The notes beneath the pieces are model-generated. The model was not told the origin of the DNA. It searched no databases and saw nothing but the letters and a program-made list of their open reading frames with translations. Positions 53,297 through 60,345 of a stretch of 64,000 bases of DNA are shown in pieces. Origin of the DNA: Natrinema zhouii. GTDB lineage: Archaea > Halobacteriota > Halobacteria > Halobacteriales > Natrialbaceae. Every line of letters starts with the position of its first letter. Within the stretch, counting starts at the first letter, position 1. The position numbers were made by a program, and so were the translations under genes. The DNA is taken from the NCBI RefSeq assembly GCF_013456555.2, contig NZ_CP059154.1, positions 2,108,001 to 2,172,000 of the forward strand. Reading direction: 5' to 3'.

Positions 53297-54244
53297 ATGA
53301 GCGGCTCTAGCTCCGGGAAGCCACCCGACGATTCCGGCGACGACGACCGTGCCCGGTCGACCTCAGATGCCGGACGTCCCCAGTCCCCGCCACAGGAACG
53401 AGACCCGTCACAGCCCAATCCTGATTCCGACGCCGTTTCAATCGAGGATGACGGGTACGTCCGCTGGTTCCTCAAAACCAACGACGAGAACGTTGTGATA
53501 GCGCGGGATATCCTGAGCAGCGTCGCTATCGTCGGAGTCGTCGCCCTCCTGTTGTTCGGAATCAGCGGTATCTGGCCGCCGCTCGTCGCCGTCGAGAGCG
53601 GTAGCATGCAGCCGAACATGCAGAAAGGAGATCTCATCTTCGTCGTCGAGGAAGACCGATTTAGCGGCGACGGAGCCGTCGAGGGGACCAGCATCGTCAC
53701 CCACCGAAGCGGCCAGGAGAGCGGGTATAGTACGTTCGGCAATCCCGGCGACGTGATCGTCTTCAGGCCCGACGGTGATCGGGCGCAGACACCAGTGATC
53801 CATCGTGCCCACTTCTGGGTCGACAACGGCGAACACTGGGTCGATGAGAAGGCCAGCGAGGAAATCGTCGGCGACGCGAGCTGCGAGGAAGTCCCTAACT
53901 GTCCCGCGCCGTACGCAGGCTTCGTCACGAAAGGCGACGCCAACCCAGCGTACGACCAGATAGGCGGCGGTGCGAATTCCGGTATCGTCAAACCGGAGTG
54001 GATCACCGGCAAGGCGCAGTACCGGATCCCGTGGCTCGGATGGGTTCGACTCACCTTCGACAACCTCCTCGGTGGCATGCTCGTCCCCGCGTCACCCTCG
54101 AGCCCGTCCCCGTACGCGCAGCCGGACCCGGCGACGGCCGCAAACCCAGCCACAGCCGGGCTCGGACCGGATGGTGAACTCGCCGGCATCGCCGGCGGCG
54201 CCGGTGCCGGGATCGCGCTGGCCGCGGGCCGGTATCGATCCTAA
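53297..54244 (+). CDS. Signal peptidase I, archaeal Sec11-type, copy 2
   Basis: 315 residues, a clear tandem duplicate of the preceding gene: 'ESGSMQPNMQKGDLIFV' (Ser nucleophile), 'TPVIHRAHFWV' (His), 'KGDANPAYDQIG' (Asp pair). It differs at both ends: a Ser/Pro/Asp-rich N-terminus and a longer C-terminus with 'PASPSSPSPYAQPDPATAAN' and a Gly/Ala-rich hydrophobic tail. The two copies may process different exported protein sets, or one may be stage specific (inference). Confidence 0.88.
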   Translation: MSGSSSGKPPDDSGDDDRARSTSDAGRPQSPPQERDPSQPNPDSDAVSIEDDGYVRWFLKTNDENVVIARDILSSVAIVGVVALLLFGISGIWPPLVAVESGSMQPNMQKGDLIFVVEEDRFSGDGAVEGTSIVTHRSGQESGYSTFGNPGDVIVFRPDGDRAQTPVIHRAHFWVDNGEHWVDEKASEEIVGDASCEEVPNCPAPYAGFVTKGDANPAYDQIGGGANSGIVKPEWITGKAQYRIPWLGWVRLTFDNLLGGMLVPASPSSPSPYAQPDPATAANPATAGLGPDGELAGIAGGAGAGIALAAGRYRS

Positions 54245-54544
54245 TTCTCGGTCGCGAACCGGCCGTTTCGAACGACCGTTCTGAATTTGTTCATCGAGGT
54301 CTCGAGTCGAAACGAGGGGGCTGAACGACGGCAGTCAACCCTACTGTTGCGTACTATCGCGGGTAGAGGGAGCCATGAATCTCACGAACGGTAACTAGCA
54401 ATCGCAGCATCTGCTCGAAAACGAGATGGCAATCAAGCGCGATCGGAAACTGAGCAGCGTCGGATGAAATCGATCAGTGTCGGGCGATACCGACCACGAT
54501 GCCAAAAGCGGCGTCGTGTCGAACGGAGCTGTCCGTCAGCGCAC
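54245..54544. other. Intergenic region with an ORB-like site downstream of orc1
   Basis: 300 nt with no gene. A forward ORB-like GTCTCGAGTCGAAACGAGGG (54299-54318), followed by GGCTG, matches the pattern at oriC. The rest shows no RNA gene or repeat. Confidence 0.45.
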
Positions 54545-56353
54545 TCAGTTCTCGAACCGGGCCTGAACGAACGGCTGGACATCGTCGATATCGCTCAGAC
54601 GGGAGTCGGAGAGCAACACGGCCTCCGTCTCTTCGAGTGGAACGGAGAGGCTGATTTCTTTCGTCCGGCCGTACCGGCCCTTCGAGACGACGACGGCGTT
54701 GACGATGCCGAGCATGTCGAGTTCGCTGATGAGGTCCGTTACCCGACGCTGAGTCAGAATGTCCGCGTCGAGCTCCTCGCAAAGGCGCTTGTAGATGTTG
54801 AACACCTCGCCCGTATTGATGCTGTGGACACCGTTTTTCTCGAGCAGGATGATCGAGAAGAGCACGAGTTTGCTCTGCGTGGGGAGCGTGCGGACGACCT
54901 CGACGACGCGATCGAGTTCGATCTTGTCCTGGGCCTGCCGGACGTGGTCCTCCACGATCGTCTCGGCCTGGGATCGCTCGGCCAGCTCGCCGGCCGTTCG
55001 AAGGAGGTCGAGCGCGCGGCGCGCGTCACCGTGTTCCTGCGCGGCGAAAGCTGCACAGAGCGGGATCACGTCCTCCGAAAGCGCGCCGCCCTGAAACGCG
55101 ACATCCGAACGGTGTTCCAGGATATCCCGCAGCTGATTCGCGTCGTACGGCGGGAAGACGATCTCCTCTTCTCCCAGTGAGGATTTCACTCGGGGATCGA
55201 GAAAGTCGGTGAACTTCAGGTCGTTCGAAATGCCAATGATCGAGACCCGCGAGTTCTCGAGTTCGGAGTTCATCCGCGAGAGATTGTAGAGCGTGTCGTC
55301 GCCGCTCTTCTCGACGAGTTTGTCGATCTCGTCAAGCATGATGACGACGACCCGCTCGTCGTAATCGACGGCGTCGAAGAAGACGCTGTAGACCCGATCG
55401 GTTGGCCAGCCAGTCATCGGCACCTCCTCGAAGGATTCCTTGTCCGCCTCGAGTTCGTCGATCCGGGCTTCGACGGCTTCGCGGCTCTCGAACGACGTCG
55501 ATTCGAGGGGGTGGTCCGGCAGGGCCGTGGCCGAATCGCCGGCCGTCGCGTTGCCGGTGCTGTCTGCGTTGTCGCCGTCTGACGGATCGGATCCGTCAGC
55601 AGTGGTCGACGGATCTCTCCCGTCCGAAGACCCCCCATTTTCGGGTGGAGAACCGTCGGAGTGAGGGGAACTGTCGTCTCTGGGGGAACCGCCTGTTGCC
55701 GTTTCGGACGACCCGTCATTTCGTGACTCCATCGTGTCGTCCGAAACGAAATCGAACGGATCCGATGCCGTCTGATCGTCCGTCTGTTCGGCCGAGTCGG
55801 CCGCGTCGCGTTCGCGGGCCTCCCGGTCAGCGTCGTACTCGTCGAGGGCCTCGAGCAGCGCCTCGAGGTCCGCGATTCGCACGTCGATCCGCTCTTCGTT
55901 CTTCTCGATGAACTTGTTCGCGAGTTGTGCGAGCACGCGATACTGCGTATCGGTGACCTCACAGTTGATGTACTCGACGTCGCAGGGGACGCTGTACTTC
56001 TGGGAGGTGCTCTCGAGTTCCTTGCTGACGAATTTTGCGCTGGCGGTTTTACCGGTCCCTGTCTTCCCGTAGATGAGGATGTTCGACGGCGTTTCGCCCC
56101 GAAGGGCGGCGACGAGGATCGTCGCCATCTTATTGATCTGATCCTTTCGGTGGGGCAGTTCGTGTGGCGTATAGGACGGACGGAGAACCTCCTTGTTCTC
56201 GAAGATAGGTTCGCCGCTAAGCAGATCGTCGAACAACCCCTGGTTCGACTCTTCGTCATCGAGATCCGTCTTCTCGAAGTTCGTCGAAAATCCAGTTGTT
56301 CCGTCGACCTCGACGTCGTCTGACCCTGCGATCTCTGAGTTGTCGTCTGACAT
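54545..56353 (-). CDS. orc1: Orc1/Cdc6 origin-binding initiator
   Basis: 602 residues. AAA+ initiator that recognises ORB boxes and loads MCM. Walker A GKTGTGKT (residues 96-103), Walker B with 'VVVIMLDEIDKL' (335-346), sensor 'IIGISNDLKFTDFL', sensor 2 'HGDARRALDLLRTA', then a C-terminal winged helix ('PTQSKLVLFSIILLEK', 'LTQRRVTDLISELDMLG'). A low-complexity acidic Ser/Gly/Asp insert of about 140 residues (170-310) interrupts the AAA+ core, making it longer than most Cdc6 proteins. ATG 56353; an ORB overlaps its promoter. It reads away from oriC. Confidence 0.95.
   Translation of the reverse strand: MSDDNSEIAGSDDVEVDGTTGFSTNFEKTDLDDEESNQGLFDDLLSGEPIFENKEVLRPSYTPHELPHRKDQINKMATILVAALRGETPSNILIYGKTGTGKTASAKFVSKELESTSQKYSVPCDVEYINCEVTDTQYRVLAQLANKFIEKNEERIDVRIADLEALLEALDEYDADREARERDAADSAEQTDDQTASDPFDFVSDDTMESRNDGSSETATGGSPRDDSSPHSDGSPPENGGSSDGRDPSTTADGSDPSDGDNADSTGNATAGDSATALPDHPLESTSFESREAVEARIDELEADKESFEEVPMTGWPTDRVYSVFFDAVDYDERVVVIMLDEIDKLVEKSGDDTLYNLSRMNSELENSRVSIIGISNDLKFTDFLDPRVKSSLGEEEIVFPPYDANQLRDILEHRSDVAFQGGALSEDVIPLCAAFAAQEHGDARRALDLLRTAGELAERSQAETIVEDHVRQAQDKIELDRVVEVVRTLPTQSKLVLFSIILLEKNGVHSINTGEVFNIYKRLCEELDADILTQRRVTDLISELDMLGIVNAVVVSKGRYGRTKEISLSVPLEETEAVLLSDSRLSDIDDVQPFVQARFEN
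55630..55652. promoter_or_regulatory. ORB-like sequence in the orc1 linker codons
   Basis: ACCCCCCATTTTCGGGTGGAG in reverse orientation reads CTCCACCCGAAAATGGGGGG, close to ORB-A at oriC (TTCCACCCGAAACGAAGGGG). It lies in the codons for the disordered insert, where protein constraint is low. Confidence 0.35.
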
Positions 56354-56365
56354 TCGTCGTATCCA

Positions 56366-56388
56366 AACCCCCTTATTTCGAGTGGAGT
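56366..56388. promoter_or_regulatory. ORB overlapping the orc1 TATA region
   Basis: AACCCCCTTATTTCGAGTGG (56366-56385) plus AGT; on the other strand it reads ACTCCACTCGAAATAAGGGG. The GAAATAAG inside it is TATA-like and about 20-27 nt before the orc1 ATG at 56353, so Orc1 bound here could block its own promoter. Confidence 0.55.
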
Positions 56389-56599
56389 CCTGAACCGGCA
56401 AGCGGGAATATCATCGTATCACGGCCTCCGTAGGCGGATTCATCGTTCCAGTAGCCTGACCCGGGTCCAGTTGATGCAAACGAAACAGAGGGAAACCACG
56501 CTAATAAATTCTTCCCTTCCCGCCGACCTATGCCGGGACATCGCTGCTGATCGAAAGCCATCGATCCAAAACGAGGAAATAATATTATCTAGTTTGCGT

Positions 56600-56658
56600 A
56601 TGCGTGAACGTTGCCGCATATGCGTGAAATATGCGTGAAAGGTAATGCGTGAAAGGTA
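56600..56658 (+). repeat. ATGCGTGAA iterons, including a perfect 14-nt tandem pair
   Basis: ATGCGTGAA at 56600-56608, 56620-56628, 56631-56639 and 56645-56653. The last two are units of ATGCGTGAAAGGTA repeated exactly in tandem (56631-56644, 56645-56658). They lie between orc1 and the first ORB. Confidence 0.8.
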
Positions 56659-56875
56659 AAATTCCGTTTGAGCGGATTCGCCCGATCGACAGCTCGTGAG
56701 CTGAGCATGACGAGCCAAATGATCCGTGACGCTTTTCGCGATCTGCTACTCGGGAAGCGAGTGTACGGATAGAAAGCGTGGAAGAAATGGAGGAAAGGTG
56801 TTTGCAGAAACTATGACGTGTTGACGTGTGAGATTGGTGTGCTGAGAGATACCATCTCCCACGAGGGAGCGGGCT

Positions 56876-56905
56876 GACCCCCCACCCCTTCGTTTCGGGT
56901 GGAAC
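56876..56905 (-). promoter_or_regulatory. Origin recognition box A (reverse)
   Basis: Reads GTTCCACCCGAAACGAAGGG followed by GTGGGGGGTC on the minus strand: the TCCA-GAAACGAAGGGGT core plus the downstream G-run of a full haloarchaeal ORB. Confidence 0.85.
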
Positions 56906-56929
56906 AGTCAGAAGGAGGGGAGGGGGTGA

Positions 56930-57100
56930 AACGGAGTTTTATTATAGGAATCTTTATGTAGGTAGGTGAAAAACCACATCCGTAGAACTAGCAGATCAAA
57001 CTATTTTACTAGGCTATTTGCCTGTATTACTAGAGTCAACTAGAATCTTTCCGTAGCGCTTCACATACTACTAGATCGCAGCTCTCGTTACTAGAACGGT
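56930..57100. other. AT-rich duplex-unwinding element with phased ACTAG pentamers
   Basis: Between ORB-A and the forward ORBs. ACTAG occurs at 56987, 57008, 57029, 57039, 57070 and 57090. Steps are 21, 21, 10, 31 and 20 bp. The segment is the most AT-rich part of the region. Confidence 0.7.
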
Positions 57101-57140
57101 CCTGAGCCATCAATTCAACCGAATCCACCCGTAGTGGCCC

Positions 57141-57162
57141 GTCTCGAGTCGAATCAAGGGGT
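57141..57162 (+). promoter_or_regulatory. Degenerate origin recognition box C (forward)
   Basis: GTCTCGAGTCGAATCAAGGG plus GT keeps the TCGAAnCnAAGGGGT frame but lacks the TCCACTC half and the later G-run. It may be a mini-ORB. Confidence 0.45.
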
Positions 57163-57208
57163 CAACAGACGGATTCCTTCACCGATCGTCGACTCACACC
57201 CCTGTCCG

Positions 57209-57238
57209 TCTCCACTCGAAACGAAGGGGTGGGGGGCT
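57209..57238 (+). promoter_or_regulatory. Origin recognition box B (forward)
   Basis: GTCTCCACTCGAAACGAAGG then GGTGGGGGGC. It is the inverted partner of ORB-A, 330 bp apart, and agrees with it at nearly all positions of the core and G-run. Confidence 0.85.
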
Positions 57239-57487
57239 CGAATCACCCAACGTCTCTCCCATTCAAGTCAACTTCCCAATCTTTCTGCAGGTGATGTGTC
57301 ACCCTCCACCGTGGAATGTACCATCTTTTACCGTGATATGTAATTACACACCACTCGCCAACACACAAATCCGCTAACTAATTCACAGCTCTCACATCTC
57401 GGATCCCGAATCTCTACTGCTATTAATCGATTCGGAAGCGATCGTTTCGTCTCCAGCTGTCGCTCGAGCAATCCGACGCTTCCCGTC

Positions 57488-57525
57488 ACTCGAGCAGTCC
57501 GTTTCGACTCAAGCAGTTCGTTTCG
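57488..57525 (+). repeat. Tandem 19-nt repeats on the oapA side of oriC
   Basis: ACTCGAGCAGTCCGTTTCG (57488-57506) and ACTCAAGCAGTTCGTTTCG (57507-57525) are contiguous with two differences. A shorter related unit, GCTCGAGCAATCCG, lies at 57462-57475. Confidence 0.7.
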
Positions 57526-57610
57526 TGTTGATTTCTGACACTCCCTTCGACCGAATTGTCAACACGTCTGACGTAGGCTTAAGTGAGTTCGCTCAGTAGT
57601 ACGCGCAGAT

Positions 57611-57630
57611 GCACCCCGCGGTGCTGGAGG
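57611..57630 (+). promoter_or_regulatory. Leader hairpin and Shine-Dalgarno of oapA
   Basis: GCACC-CCGC-GGTGC (57611-57624) is a perfect 5-bp hairpin, followed at once by a GGAGG Shine-Dalgarno (57626-57630) 9 nt before the oapA ATG at 57640. A TTAAG-type box at 57578-57583 would start the mRNA near 57605-57610, so the hairpin would form the very 5' end. A tiny ATG frame also starts at 57609. Confidence 0.5.
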
Positions 57631-57639
57631 CCCCCACAG

Positions 57640-58278
57640 ATGGGACTATTCACAGAACTCAAAGATAGTATCTCTCGGGCTGCGGATCGCCTGTTTTCGG
57701 AACAGGAGCCCAAACGAATCGGTATCTACGGTCCGCCCAACGCCGGCAAGACGACGCTCGCAAATCGTATCGCGCGTGACTGGACCGGTGACGCAGTCGG
57801 CACGGAGAGTCACGTCCCTCACGAGACGCGTCGCGCACGCCGGAAGGAAAACGTCGAGATTGAACGAGACGGAAAGACGGTGACCATCGATATCGTCGAC
57901 ACGCCCGGCGTGACGACGAAGGTCGATTACGAGGAGTTCACCGACGAGATGGACGAAGACGACGCCATTCGACGCTCCCGCGAAGCGACGGAGGGTGTCG
58001 CCGAGGCGATGCACTGGCTCCGTGAAGACGTCGATGGCGTTATCTATGTCCTGGACAGTGCGGAGGATCCGATCACGCAGGTCAACACGATGTTGATCGG
58101 TATCGTCGAATCCCGTGATCTCCCGGTTCTCATCTTCGCGAATAAGACCGACCTCGAGGAATCGAGCGTCAAGCGGATCGAGGACGCCTTCCCGCAGCAT
58201 ACGACCGTTCCCCTTTCTGCGAAGGAAGGCGAGAACATGGACGAAGTGTACGGGAAGATCGCGGAGTACTTCGGGTGA
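57640..58278 (+). CDS. oapA: OapA, Era-like GTPase of the oriC cluster
   Basis: 212 residues. G1 'GIYGPPNAGKTTLANRIARD', G3 'DIVDTPGVTTKVDYEEF', G4 'FANKTDLEES', G5 'PLSAKEGENMD'; an N-terminal helix precedes the G domain. Origin-associated GTPases of this type sit beside orc1 and oriC in most haloarchaea, though their role in replication is not established. ATG 57640 with an SD-like GGAGG; the open frame further 5' is noncoding. It heads the oapA-oapB-oapC operon (6-nt gap to oapB). Confidence 0.92.
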   Translation: MGLFTELKDSISRAADRLFSEQEPKRIGIYGPPNAGKTTLANRIARDWTGDAVGTESHVPHETRRARRKENVEIERDGKTVTIDIVDTPGVTTKVDYEEFTDEMDEDDAIRRSREATEGVAEAMHWLREDVDGVIYVLDSAEDPITQVNTMLIGIVESRDLPVLIFANKTDLEESSVKRIEDAFPQHTTVPLSAKEGENMDEVYGKIAEYFG

Positions 58279-58284
58279 TATCGA

Positions 58285-58686
58285 ATGCCGAAAGCAACTA
58301 ACGCAGACGATTCGGAGCCGGGCGACGGCGTACAGATCGACCTGATCAGCGGCGAGCGCATGGACGGGATGGCGACGATGGAGAAGATCAGAATGATCTT
58401 GGACGGCGTCCACGACGGCAACATCGTCATCCTCGAGGAGGGGTTGACGCCCGACGAGGAGAGTCGACTCATCGAGGTGACAATGGCAGAGATCAGCCCC
58501 GACGAGTTCAACGGGATCGAGATCGAGACCTATCCGAAGTCCGAGACCCGCGACTCGTCACTGCTCGGCCGAATTATGGGCAGTAACGAGGTCGAGGCGA
58601 AGCTGACGGTGATCGGACCCGCAAATCAGATCGAGACGCTCCACAAGGACGAAACGCTCATCAGCGCACTCGTGTCCCGTAACTAA
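58285..58686 (+). CDS. oapB: OapB, DUF2073 family oriC-associated protein
   Basis: 133 residues, 'VQIDLISGERMDGMATMEKI' and 'DGNIVILEEGLTPDEESRLI' being the DUF2073 opening, then 'VEAKLTVIGPANQIETLHKD' and 'ISALVSRN'. Archaeal DUF2073 proteins lie with oapA and oapC; RNA binding has been proposed for this family but I cannot show it from sequence. Its TAA overlaps the oapC ATG by one base. Confidence 0.9.
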   Translation: MPKATNADDSEPGDGVQIDLISGERMDGMATMEKIRMILDGVHDGNIVILEEGLTPDEESRLIEVTMAEISPDEFNGIEIETYPKSETRDSSLLGRIMGSNEVEAKLTVIGPANQIETLHKDETLISALVSRN

Positions 58687-59798
58687 TGCCACATCAGTGC
58701 ACGAACTGCGGCCGGACGTTTGCTGACGGCTCCAAGGAGATGCTGTCGGGATGTCCCGACTGCGGTGGGAACAAGTTCCAGTTCGCACCGTCCACCGCGG
58801 CCGCAGCTGAATCGTTCGACGGGGATGCCAGCGCTGGCACAGCCGAGTCCGTCACCGGTGGCGAACCCGCCGGTGTTACCGATTCGGCCACCGGTTCCAG
58901 CAACACGGACCCGTCCACCGAATCGGACAGCGTCACGACCCGAGCCGCGGAGACGGTTCGCGATTGGATGCCGGGTAGCTCCTCGGACTCGTCGACGGTG
59001 GCAGACGCTAGCTCCGACGACCCTTCTTCAGCCGACACACCGTCGTCGCCATCCGACACACCACCGTCGCCATCTGAGACACCTCCATCTTCAGCTGAGA
59101 CGCCAGCGTCACCAGTCGAGACACCAGCGGACGCTCTCCCTGATGAACCGGCTCCATCCGAACGATCCGGGTCGGACAAATCCTGGCCCTCGGACGGGCG
59201 AGCGGACGCCACCGACGCAGAGACGGAGACATCGAGGGACGAAGAGTTCACCGAGTGGCCCGAAACGGCGCGACGACCCGAGGACCGACCCGGTGCCTCG
59301 AGTGAAAGGCTGGACGAGTCGAGTGAAACACCGGACGGCGAGTCAGTCGATGCCGAGCCGTCGACCCAACGATCGGATGGCCCGACGACGACGATGGCTG
59401 ACGACGAGGGCTCGGCACAGGCCGACGCACGCAGCGAGATCGTTCCCCCGAGTGATCTTCCCGCTCACTCGGACGGGTTCGATCCGGCTGAGACGGAGCA
59501 CGACACTGATGCGGACGGCGCAGCTGACGCCCCGGCAACGGCCGGAACCGACGACGCTCCGCCGGAACACGGCCGCGTCGTCAGCGAACCGAGCGGCGAT
59601 CGCCCGTCGATCGAAGATCTCCGGGACGAACTCAACGAACAGTTCGAGAGCATCAAGATCGTCCGTCCGGGCCAGTACGAACTCAACCTGATGGAACTCT
59701 ACAACCGCGACGAGTACATTATTTCCCTACAGGAGGACGGCCGATACGTTATCGACGTCCCGGATTCGTGGCGCGAGGGCAACGATAGCGACGACTGA
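58686..59798 (+). CDS. oapC: OapC, zinc-ribbon oriC-associated protein with long acidic linker
   Basis: 370 residues. The N-terminal zinc ribbon reads CTNCG (residues 5-9) and CPDCGG (about 23-28). A very long disordered Asp/Ser/Thr/Pro linker follows (about 40-305), with tandem 'SPSDTPPSPSETPP'-type repeats near residues 118-150. The C-terminal ~65 residues ('PSIEDLRDELNEQFESIKI' onward, with VRPGQYELNLMEL and YIISLQEDGRYVIDVP) are a conserved beta-rich domain. It is co-translated with oapB. The linker is far longer than the two ordered ends and may vary rapidly between species. Confidence 0.88.
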   Translation: MPHQCTNCGRTFADGSKEMLSGCPDCGGNKFQFAPSTAAAAESFDGDASAGTAESVTGGEPAGVTDSATGSSNTDPSTESDSVTTRAAETVRDWMPGSSSDSSTVADASSDDPSSADTPSSPSDTPPSPSETPPSSAETPASPVETPADALPDEPAPSERSGSDKSWPSDGRADATDAETETSRDEEFTEWPETARRPEDRPGASSERLDESSETPDGESVDAEPSTQRSDGPTTTMADDEGSAQADARSEIVPPSDLPAHSDGFDPAETEHDTDADGAADAPATAGTDDAPPEHGRVVSEPSGDRPSIEDLRDELNEQFESIKIVRPGQYELNLMELYNRDEYIISLQEDGRYVIDVPDSWREGNDSDD

Positions 59799-60255
59799 TT
59801 CGGTCGAACGCTGACCCAGTTGCGACGTTCTTGATCGGTGGGTCGCCGGCCACGCAGTCGATCGAAATCACCTCCGAACAGACACCGGACCGTTTCTACT
59901 GCAGTACGGTCATAAGTTCCAACAAAAATGATTATACTGCCGATTCCCTGTCCACTCGAAATACTGGTGCTGTCTCTGAAACGGATTTGATAGATGGGTA
60001 TTCGATAGACGGGTGCTCGAGTCACGCAGCTCTGATATTGAGCGACGGAATCACTGTTACGTCGGTTCGATCATTGCCACGTCGGTTCGACGAGAACCCG
60101 CGAGCGTCGTTCGACATGATCGTCATTTCTCGTCGCGTTGTCTCGGATTACGTGCACATATTTGGGGACAAACACCGTGACGCGAGCGCGGTCGAAGCAA
60201 CGACCAGCGTCTCCAGACAGATGGATTTAAGCGAGACGGAGACGACGCCACGAGT
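59799..60255. other. AT-richer intergenic region after the oap operon
   Basis: 457 nt. One 142-codon frame (59831-60259) reads through it but its composition and ends do not look coding. A lone TCCACTCGAAATAC (59951-59964) resembles half an ORB without the G-run. CACGTCGGTTCGA-like strings occur twice near 60058-60093. No RNA gene seen. Confidence 0.4.
60226..60230 (+). promoter_or_regulatory. TATA-like box of the microprotein gene
   Basis: TTTAA within GGATTTAAGCG lies 26-30 nt before the ATG at 60256, supporting leaderless transcription of the microprotein and its downstream partner. Confidence 0.5.
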
Positions 60256-60345
60256 ATGAGCACCGCAACCAAGGTCGTTCTCACGACGGTCGCTGCATCG
60301 GCGCTGCTGTCGATCCTGCTCGTCTTCCAGAACGCACTCGCCTGA
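60256..60345 (+). CDS. 29-residue single-TM microprotein
   Basis: Reads MSTATKVVLTTVAASALLSI then LLVFQNALA, a polar start followed by one hydrophobic helix of about 20 residues. The stop TGA shares one base with the ATG of the next gene (TGATG), and a TATA-like box sits at leaderless distance. These together make it a probable real gene rather than a chance frame. It may help membrane attachment of the next protein (inference). Confidence 0.6.
   Translation: MSTATKVVLTTVAASALLSILLVFQNALA

Larger units (their letters stand above)
56402..57639. other. oriC: Chromosomal replication origin (oriC) between orc1 and oapA
   Basis: 1.2 kb without a gene, far more AT-rich than its surroundings. Elements in order from the orc1 side: four ATGCGTGAA iterons (56600-56658), a reverse-oriented full ORB (56876-56905), an AT-rich core with six ACTAG pentamers (56930-57100), a weak forward ORB (57141-57162), a strong forward ORB (57209-57238), then AT-rich sequence and 19-nt tandem repeats (57488-57525). 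ORB inverted pairs facing an AT-rich unwinding element next to orc1 and the oap genes are the standard layout of the main haloarchaeal origin. Confidence 0.9.

Noticed and set aside
57134..57343. 69-codon frame within oriC
   Set aside because: It spans two ORB sites in AT-rich origin DNA, and its residues follow the box sequences, so it is a chance frame.
59831..60259. 142-codon plus-strand frame between oapC and the microprotein
   Set aside because: Rich in Ser/Ile with unusual codons for this genome, no recognisable domain, and it runs over the promoter of the microprotein.
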